In this document: positions 58,085 to 64,000 of the stretch, one piece after another
How positions within the stretch are numbered: the stretch's first letter is position 1
How the letters are laid out: each line of letters begins with the position of its first letter
Assembly (NCBI GenBank): GCA_030431485.1
Contig: JAUIIR010000005.1
Location: forward strand, 55,190-119,189
DNA from: Alphaproteobacteria bacterium
GTDB lineage: Bacteria > Pseudomonadota > Alphaproteobacteria > Rhodobacterales > Rhodobacteraceae
Reading direction: 5' to 3'
DNA length: 64,000 nt
Made by a program: the position numbers and the translations under genes
The notes under the pieces: model-generated
Seen by the model: the letters and a program-made list of their open reading frames with translations, nothing else
The model's database searches: none
What the model was told of the DNA's origin: nothing

Positions 58085-60295
58085 CTAGTCGGCCAATTCC
58101 TTCATGCCCATGCGAACGGCCCTGTTCGGGTTCTGTTTCAGAATGTGCTCGCCAAGCGCCTTGGCCAGCGTCGTGTGGCCCTTTTCGACCGCGCGGTTGA
58201 ACAACTCGCGTTGATAGCGCGGAAAGCTGCGGCGTTGGCGCAGCAGCTTGTAATACGCACTTGTGTCCAAAGTGCCATTCAGGGCCCCAAGAATGATCGG
58301 GCTGAGAATGCCCATCTGATTCAGTGAACTGCCCAGCCGATGCCCCAGCAAGGGCGCGCGCAGATGCGCAACGTTTTTGCCCGCGAACCGCGCCGCGTGC
58401 TGCGCGTCCAAAGGTTCATAGGGATCGTATAGGATGGATACGCGATGCGCCGCAGCGCTCACCTTGGCGGCATCGCCATATTTCCCGGTAAAATCCCGGT
58501 CCCAGACGGTTTTGTATCGCGACTCCCAAGGTACAACGGATTTATCGACCGTCGATTGCGGAGAAATCGCCACAACGTCGCAACCGGGCGCGGCGGGCGA
58601 AAAGGCACACGCCGCATATCCGCCCATTGACGCGCCGTAGAAAACGACTCGTTTGAACTGTTCGAAAAAGCCGCTCGCTTTCAGTTCGTCGAATTGCTCA
58701 TAGACCCAAGGCTCGCGATACCATGTCCAACCGCCGGCGAGCACGCCCAGCATCGACCAGCCTTGGTCCTTGATAAAGCTATACCCCCACGGGCGTCGGT
58801 CCTCGCGTTTGGTCATCGCGATGTCGAGGTTGTCGAAGGTGACAACCAACGTGTCAGGGTCGCGCGGGATGTAGAGAAAGCTGTGCCCGTTCGTGCCGGG
58901 GCGATACCAGCCATCTTTGCCTGCAAGTTGTTTGGCGATGTCGTCCCAGCTGTCATCGGTCACGGGCGCGGGTGGGTTCGGAGACAGGCGAATACGGGTG
59001 ACCTGTTTGCCGTCATCCTCTTGTGTCGACAGTGCAGTGTTGGTTCCGTACGGCTTGAGAAACGGAAACGCGCCAGAGCCGCGCCGGACATCCATAAAGA
59101 CCCGGGTGTCGGAATGGATGCAGCGTTGCAGGAACGGTTCCAGAAACTGCGTTTTCCATTGATCGCCGAACCCTTGCAGGTTGCACAGCACATCCACCGG
59201 GCGCAGGTCTTTTTCCGCGCGGATGATCTTGATACGGACGGGATCGACCTCGTTTTCGGTCAGGAAGGTGATGTAGTCCGCCAGCCAGGGCATGTCCTCG
59301 TCTTTGAACTTGGCCCGGCGGTTGGTGTTCACCAACTGGATGTCGCAGTCGAATTTGTGGTGCAACGCCAGCACGAAACTGCGGGCCTGTCCGGTCAGGT
59401 CGGCCACGCTGGAGACCTCATCAAGGTCCAGCTCGTCTATCAGCGCACCGTCAAACGTGGTGTTTCCACGACCCTTGATCGGGGCCAGCGCAGGGGTGAT
59501 GCCATGCTCCTGCACCAATTTCTCAAGGTAGGACCCCTTGGGTGGCAGCCCGTCGTGCAGGTTGCCCAACTGCCGCTTGTTCGATGCCCAGAGGTGCAGG
59601 GCGGTCGTCTCGGACGTGATCAGACCTTCGGCGATGTCGGCACGGCGCATGAACTTGAACCGTTCGCGGAAGGTGATCGGGTAGAAGGCGTTGAGCGGCT
59701 GCACATGCTCTTCCAGACCAAGCGCATGCACATAGTGGGTCACCATCATCGGCCCCCAAACGCCCCAAGGCTGTTCGGTGATATGCACCGGTTTGCCCTT
59801 CTCGGCCTTTTTGCGCATCTCCTCGCGCCGCTTTTTCGGTAGGAAGGTGGCGATGGAAAACCGGTCGCTTGTGAAGTCGAGCATCTGGCGCAGCGCGTCG
59901 CTGTCGGCGGGCAGGCCAAGAACCGCATTGTTCACCCGATGCTCGCCCGGTAGCTCGTAGCCGAAGACATAATCACTGTCATAGTCCATCGGACGGTAGC
60001 AATAGACATCCGTATCCACCCAGATCATGCCGGGGTTCTGGTGGATCATGTGCAGGCGGAACCAGTCGGCAAACAGCGCAAAACTGTTCTTCTGCTCGTA
60101 TTTGATGAAATCGTCCGTATCGATGATCTCGCGCCCGTCGCGACGGATGACACCGTCGGGGACATTGGGGATGTCCTCATAGCTGAAGAGCGTGATCTTC
60201 TGGCCTTTGTCGACAAAGGATTTCAGGCACAGTTGTTCCAGCCAACTGAGCGGCCCCCCGATCCAAAGCGTTCCAACCTCGCGTGTGCGTGGCAT
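58085..60295 (-). CDS. Glycosyltransferase (DXD, GT32-like) fused to an alpha/beta-hydrolase domain
   Basis: A 736-residue two-domain protein. The N-terminal part (about 1-280) carries DTD at 94-96 (GMIWVDTDVYCYRPMD), typical of GT32-type mannosyl/galactosyltransferases. The C-terminal part (about 470-650) has the nucleophile elbow GASMGG, with Ser556 as candidate, inside VVFYGASMGGYAACAFSP. ATG 60295 has GAGG eight bases upstream; ATG 60301 is also possible. It converges with galE after 4 bases. The hydrolase may acylate or deacylate the glycan made by the first half; this is inference. Confidence 0.82.
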   Translation of the reverse strand: MPRTREVGTLWIGGPLSWLEQLCLKSFVDKGQKITLFSYEDIPNVPDGVIRRDGREIIDTDDFIKYEQKNSFALFADWFRLHMIHQNPGMIWVDTDVYCYRPMDYDSDYVFGYELPGEHRVNNAVLGLPADSDALRQMLDFTSDRFSIATFLPKKRREEMRKKAEKGKPVHITEQPWGVWGPMMVTHYVHALGLEEHVQPLNAFYPITFRERFKFMRRADIAEGLITSETTALHLWASNKRQLGNLHDGLPPKGSYLEKLVQEHGITPALAPIKGRGNTTFDGALIDELDLDEVSSVADLTGQARSFVLALHHKFDCDIQLVNTNRRAKFKDEDMPWLADYITFLTENEVDPVRIKIIRAEKDLRPVDVLCNLQGFGDQWKTQFLEPFLQRCIHSDTRVFMDVRRGSGAFPFLKPYGTNTALSTQEDDGKQVTRIRLSPNPPAPVTDDSWDDIAKQLAGKDGWYRPGTNGHSFLYIPRDPDTLVVTFDNLDIAMTKREDRRPWGYSFIKDQGWSMLGVLAGGWTWYREPWVYEQFDELKASGFFEQFKRVVFYGASMGGYAACAFSPAAPGCDVVAISPQSTVDKSVVPWESRYKTVWDRDFTGKYGDAAKVSAAAHRVSILYDPYEPLDAQHAARFAGKNVAHLRAPLLGHRLGSSLNQMGILSPIILGALNGTLDTSAYYKLLRQRRSFPRYQRELFNRAVEKGHTTLAKALGEHILKQNPNRAVRMGMKELAD

Positions 60296-60426
60296 CTGCA
60301 TGTCCTCATCCGCGCCTCTTGTGCGTCCCGGGCGCCGTTGTTTTTGAGATGCTAAGCGCAAAAGCCCGAGTTGTGTAGCCTGCGTGAATTGTGACTCAGT
60401 TTTTGCGCCATTCGTGCTCCTGCTGC

Positions 60427-60441
60427 CATGCAGCTTGCATG
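60427..60441. promoter_or_regulatory. Palindrome in divergent glycosyltransferase gap
   Basis: CATGCA-GCT-TGCATG is a perfect inverted repeat in the 221-base gap between the divergent genes at 60295 and 60517. The same gap holds a second, wider repeat, GCGCAAAA (60356-60363) with TTTTGCGC (60401-60408). Either could be a control site; the binding factor is unknown. Confidence 0.35.
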
Positions 60442-60516
60442 CACAGCCGCCCGCACGCTACTTTTTGCAGAATATCAAAGATCGCAGGCGCGCAATGATC
60501 TGCAAGGTGAGGCAAA

Positions 60517-61485
60517 ATGAGCGGTGACACCTATACGGTTGTCTCAACCATGAAGAACGAGGGCCCCTACATCATTGATTGGGTGGCTCACTACAAGACT
60601 CTGGGCTTTGACCACATTCTGGTCTGCACCAATGATTGCACCGACACCACTGTCGATATTCTGCTGCGTCTACAGGACATGGGGCTCGTTACGCAGCACA
60701 ATACCATTGTGCGCAAGGCTGGAATCCATCGTTCTGCACTGCGTCAGGCCAGTCGGCGTTATGATATCGTCACAGATGCCACATGGGTCTTTGTCTGCGA
60801 CGTGGATGAATATCTGAACATCCACATGGGCGATGGATCAGTTCAGGCGCTCGTCGAGGGCTCTGGCGAGGATGCGGATGTCATCTCTGTGCCGTGGCGT
60901 GTGTTTGGACCGGACGGAGTCGAGGCCTTTGCCGACAAACCGGTGACGCAGCAATTCCGGATGGGCGAATACGAATGGGATGCGCAACTGCGGCCACAAA
61001 CCGGAAAGTTCGTCAAATCCCTTTATACCAATCAGCACAAGTTCCAACGGATGGGCCTGCATGCGCCTGTCTCTCTGGAAGAGCACGTGGCAGACACGCG
61101 TCGGGTTTTGCCGGGTGGGGCGGACTACATTGTCAATGGTGAACGCACAGCCAATCCGCCGCTTTTCACCCATGCGCAGGTCAATCACTATGCCTTGCGG
61201 TCAATGGACAGTTTCCTTGTCAAACGCGCACGCGGACGTGCCAACCATTCGCATCATGTACTGGGCATGGAGTATTGGCAGCGTTTTAATCTGAATGACG
61301 AAAAGGACATGTCGATCGACCGTTACAAAACCAAGGCCACAAAGCTTGCCAAGGAGCTGAAATCGGATCCGGTGCTCAAAGACCTTCACGCGCGCGCTGT
61401 CGATTGGCACAAACGAAAAGCGGCATCGCTTAAGCTGGATCCGGACATGGACGAATTGGTCAACGGTCTGAAGGCAGAGCTGTGA
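60517..61485 (+). CDS. Glycosyltransferase family 2-like (Glyco_tranf_2_4 type)
   Basis: A 322-residue GT-A enzyme. Start TYTVVSTMKNEGPYIIDWVAHYK, then LVCTNDCTDTTVDIL and the metal-binding DVDE at residues 95-98 (FVCDVDEYLNIH) define the family, whose members decorate cell-surface glycans. AAGGTGAGG precedes the ATG. It is followed after 44 bases by a paralogous larger gene. Confidence 0.88.
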   Translation: MSGDTYTVVSTMKNEGPYIIDWVAHYKTLGFDHILVCTNDCTDTTVDILLRLQDMGLVTQHNTIVRKAGIHRSALRQASRRYDIVTDATWVFVCDVDEYLNIHMGDGSVQALVEGSGEDADVISVPWRVFGPDGVEAFADKPVTQQFRMGEYEWDAQLRPQTGKFVKSLYTNQHKFQRMGLHAPVSLEEHVADTRRVLPGGADYIVNGERTANPPLFTHAQVNHYALRSMDSFLVKRARGRANHSHHVLGMEYWQRFNLNDEKDMSIDRYKTKATKLAKELKSDPVLKDLHARAVDWHKRKAASLKLDPDMDELVNGLKAEL

Positions 61486-61529
61486 TCGGATTGCGGCCGT
61501 CGGGACGTTGATCCGCAGATAGGGACGAG

Positions 61530-63779
61530 ATGGGACAGGTGATCGAACGACGCTTGCTGGGTCTGAACCTTGGACCGATCACCCTGCTGGATGCGGTGGC
61601 GACCAGGCGGGATGGCCTGGGCCACGCAACCCTGTTCTTTGCTGTGGGCAGTGATCTGTCCGCCATGTTGCATGCCGACGGTATCGAACCGGTGTCGATG
61701 CTCAGTGTCGGTGGCGCGGTATGCGTGACTTATCCTCTGGCGCCAGACGGACGTTTGCGCCTGACGCTCGACGGTGCATCATGCGAGGTCGTTCCAGCAG
61801 CAGCAGAGCAAGACCAGTATGAAGGGCTGAACTGCATTGCGGCGGTGCGCAATGGTGAAACGGCCGCCACTGTTGCGACTTGGCTGAAATATCATGTCGA
61901 CACTCAGGCCCTGCAGGTTGCGGTGATCGTCGACCGGGCGCGGCCCGGAACCGAAGAGCCCGGATTTGCGACCCAGTTGTCTGAGGAACTTGCCAGCCTG
62001 TCATTGTCCTGCAAGGTGACCGTGGTAACAAGCGACCTGCCCTTGGGGCGCACCGATGCCCCGGCCGAAGCGCATCCGTTCTGCGTGCCCGAAGCGCCGG
62101 GCAAAGACCGGATGAAAGTGCCGCCCGTCTCGCCGTGGGATGCGCCGCTTGGGGCGATGTCGCTTTATGAAATTCTGCGTGCGCGGTTTCTCGGGCAAGC
62201 CCGCGCTGTGTGTAATATCGAGGTGCATGACCTCTTGCCTATTGGGGCGCCGAATATCTTTGACAGCGCAGTAGAGGCAGAAGGTGGAGTGATCGCGCTG
62301 TTCGGGCGGCATTGCTACCCCTGGCGGGTGCGGAAGTCCGATCCGACGCGGTTTGCCGACCACATCTGTGTTCAGTTCGATGCCAAGGGCGGGCGTCAGC
62401 GCTGGTGCATCGCGCCTGCAAAAGCCCCCGACGCCGCGATCTGGCGGATGATCCGTATCGGCAACGCGGTGCCGGACCGTACCCGAACGCAGCTTTTCTA
62501 CCGGCACATGGCGCTGCGCCATCCAACGCCGTCGATTTCCAAGATCGTGCCGAAAACCTCGCTGATCGAACACCCCCCCCTGATCGAGATGTCCGAGCAG
62601 CACTGGGAGCACAAACCCGTGCGGATGCCCGAGCTTGAGGCTGACGCGTTGCCCAAGGGCAAAGGTCGGCGGGTGATTGTGACCACGATGAAGAATGAAG
62701 GTCCGTTCATACTCGAATGGCTGGCCTATCATCGGGCCATTGGGTTTGACGATATTCTTGTCTACACCAACGATTGCACGGATGGCACCGACACCATGCT
62801 TCAGATGCTGGAGCGAAAAGGCATTGTACAGCATCGGGAAAATCCATTTCGCGAAAGCGGTCTGAAGCCCCAGCACGCCGCCTTGCAGGCCTCGGATGAT
62901 GAACCTGTGGTCAAAAACGCAGCCTGGCTGACCTGTATCGACGTCGATGAGTTCGTAAACGTCAAGGTCGGAGACGGCACTCTGGACGCTCTGTTTCAGG
63001 CGGTCCCCGACGCGAACATGATCGCCATGACATGGCGGCTCTTTGGCAATTGTGATGTGCATGAATACGAAGACCGCCCGATCACCGAACAATTCCTGCG
63101 CTGTGCTCCGGAGTTTGCCCGGAAACCGCATCAGGCTTGGGGGTTCAAGACACTTTTCAAGAATATCGGCCTCTTCAAGAAAATGGGGGTGCACCGGCCC
63201 AAGGGGCTCAACCCTCAGCTTTGGGAAGAGATCAACTGGGTCAACGGGTCCGGAAAGCCGCTCCCGCGCGAGATGTTCCGCAATGGCTGGCGCTCCACCA
63301 CCGAGACCTATGGGTATGATCTTGTGCAACTGAACCACTACGCCGTGCGCTCTGCTGAGAGCTTTCTCGTGAAACGCGACCGGGGACGGGTGAACCATGT
63401 CGACCGGGATCAGGGGCTCGCCTATTGGTTTCGGATGAACAACAATTTCGAGGAAGAGCGGTCAATTCAATCGCGCCTTCCGATGATGCGGGCCGAATTC
63501 GAACGACTTTTGGCAGACCCCGAAATCCGTTTTGCGCATGACAGCGCCGTGGCCGCGCATCGGGCCAAGATCGGCGCTTTACGCGCGACCGAAAACTATT
63601 CAAAATTCTATGCGGAATTGACTGGGGACAGAATGCAGGCCTTGGCGCGGCTGCACAATCATTTCGGTGCCAACGTGTTCCTGTCCGGGCCAGAAGTCGT
63701 GCCGGATGAGGTGTTGCGCAAAGACCCGGATGAGGATTGGTTCTTCACTGTTGAACAGACCGGCGAAACCGCGCATTGA
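61530..63779 (+). CDS. Two-domain protein: unknown N-terminal region plus Glyco_tranf_2_4-type glycosyltransferase
   Basis: A 749-residue protein. Residues 1 to about 375 are not recognised; the region is rich in beta-like stretches (VIERRLLGLNLGPITLLDAV ...) and may bind sugar or substrate. From about 380 the glycosyltransferase domain repeats the preceding gene: IVTTMKNEGPFILEWLAYHR, LVYTNDCTDGTDTML and the DVDE motif at 471-474. A run of eight C at 62573-62580 lies in the coding region. It shares the orientation of the gene at 60517, with which it probably forms an operon. Confidence 0.82.
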   Translation: MGQVIERRLLGLNLGPITLLDAVATRRDGLGHATLFFAVGSDLSAMLHADGIEPVSMLSVGGAVCVTYPLAPDGRLRLTLDGASCEVVPAAAEQDQYEGLNCIAAVRNGETAATVATWLKYHVDTQALQVAVIVDRARPGTEEPGFATQLSEELASLSLSCKVTVVTSDLPLGRTDAPAEAHPFCVPEAPGKDRMKVPPVSPWDAPLGAMSLYEILRARFLGQARAVCNIEVHDLLPIGAPNIFDSAVEAEGGVIALFGRHCYPWRVRKSDPTRFADHICVQFDAKGGRQRWCIAPAKAPDAAIWRMIRIGNAVPDRTRTQLFYRHMALRHPTPSISKIVPKTSLIEHPPLIEMSEQHWEHKPVRMPELEADALPKGKGRRVIVTTMKNEGPFILEWLAYHRAIGFDDILVYTNDCTDGTDTMLQMLERKGIVQHRENPFRESGLKPQHAALQASDDEPVVKNAAWLTCIDVDEFVNVKVGDGTLDALFQAVPDANMIAMTWRLFGNCDVHEYEDRPITEQFLRCAPEFARKPHQAWGFKTLFKNIGLFKKMGVHRPKGLNPQLWEEINWVNGSGKPLPREMFRNGWRSTTETYGYDLVQLNHYAVRSAESFLVKRDRGRVNHVDRDQGLAYWFRMNNNFEEERSIQSRLPMMRAEFERLLADPEIRFAHDSAVAAHRAKIGALRATENYSKFYAELTGDRMQALARLHNHFGANVFLSGPEVVPDEVLRKDPDEDWFFTVEQTGETAH

Positions 63780-63796
63780 CCTCTATTAAACACTGA

Positions 63797-63861
63797 AGGC
63801 CGTCCTTTTTGGACGGCCTGATCATCGACCGCGACGGGGCCTTTAGGGGGCCGCGTCGCGG
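63797..63861. terminator. Two adjacent strong hairpins after the glycosyltransferase operon
   Basis: AGGCCGTCC-TTTTT-GGACGGCCT (63797-63819) is a perfect 9-bp stem with a loop of five T. It is followed by CCGCGACG ... CGTCGCGG (63829-63861) with an inner GGCC/GGCC. They sit between the stop of the gene ending at 63779 and the convergent partial gene at 63896, so they probably terminate both. A long U tract is lacking. Confidence 0.7.
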
Positions 63862-63895
63862 GGTATGGTATGGGCCGTGAGTGGCCTTTTGCAGC

Positions 63896-64000
63896 TCACT
63901 TGACGAGAGCCTGGATCAGCGCGCGCTTTTCGCTGTTGCTGTCACCGGAGTGGATGACCGACAGGATGGTGTTCACCTCGGCGTCTGTCAGGGTCGAGAC
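63896..64000 (-). CDS. C-terminal fragment of an unknown gene
   Basis: On the minus strand an open frame enters from the right edge and ends in TGA at 63896-63898, giving 34 residues that end IHSGDSNSEKRALIQALVK. Codon use is normal for the window. It converges on the glycosyltransferase operon with hairpins between. Too little is visible to assign a family. Confidence 0.45.
   Translation of the reverse strand, partial: VSTLTDAEVNTILSVIHSGDSNSEKRALIQALVK

Noticed and set aside
58694..59842. 382-codon plus-strand open frame
   Set aside because: Antisense to the glycosyltransferase/hydrolase fusion; high GC third positions create long shadow frames here.
62001..63398. 465-codon minus-strand open frame
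   Set aside because: Antisense to the 749-residue glycosyltransferase gene, which has clear motifs and a ribosome-binding site.

Overview
The window looks like chromosomal DNA of a marine alphaproteobacterium of the Rhodobacteraceae (Roseobacter group). The evidence is the family character of every recognised protein, the reversed gyrB-recF-dnaN-dnaA block followed by rpsT, a single polar-type flagellar cluster with the alphaproteobacterial gene order, an MrpAB-fused Na+/H+ antiporter operon, an ectABC-ask operon, and moderate to high GC with tightly packed overlapping operons. No rRNA, tRNA, transposase, phage gene, insertion sequence or CRISPR array was seen.

Layout. (1) 1-7960, mostly minus strand: gyrB (cut by the window edge), recF, dnaN, dnaA, rpsT, an enoyl-CoA hydratase and mutM. 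(2) 8045-10331, plus: ubiE and ubiB for ubiquinone synthesis. (3) 10413-21377: flagellar genes. A lytic transglycosylase, flhA, fliR, flhB and a FliJ-like coiled-coil gene run on the plus strand. They converge on the minus-strand operon flgB-flgC-fliE-fliQ-flgF-flgG-flgA-flgH-fliL, which diverges from fliI. (4) 21382-27409, minus: the complete urea ABC transporter urtABCDE, without urease genes in view. (5) 27707-32874: a small secreted hypothetical protein, oxyR divergent from katG, and an orphan membrane histidine kinase. (6) 33228-43569: a salt-stress block with the Mrp antiporter (AB fusion, C, D, E, F, G), a MarR-type EctR-like repressor, and ectA-ectB-ectC-ask for ectoine. (7) 43594-54465: a GST, then a GC-rich carbohydrate-import locus. 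It has a binding protein, two permeases, an ATPase and an argininosuccinate-lyase-like enzyme on the minus strand. These diverge from a ROK repressor, a large PIG-L deacetylase and an EamA transporter. (8) 54556-63779: a surface-glycan-like block with GT4, GT2 and galE, a glycosyltransferase/alpha-beta-hydrolase fusion, and two neighbouring paralogous glycosyltransferases. A partial unknown gene ends the window.

How the genes work together. Blocks 1-2 are housekeeping. Block 3 supplies the export gate, the rod and the export ATPase of the flagellum; the MS ring, switch, hook and filament genes lie elsewhere. Block 6 combines Na+ extrusion with compatible-solute synthesis. The most novel-looking parts are block 7, where a sugar importer is coupled to a fumarate-releasing type of lyase and a PIG-L deacetylase under an apparent ROK operator, and block 8, with unusual fused glycosyltransferases.

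Limits: all function calls come from motifs read by eye. Start codons were chosen from ribosome-binding sites and overlaps. Hairpins and promoters are sequence patterns, not tested elements.
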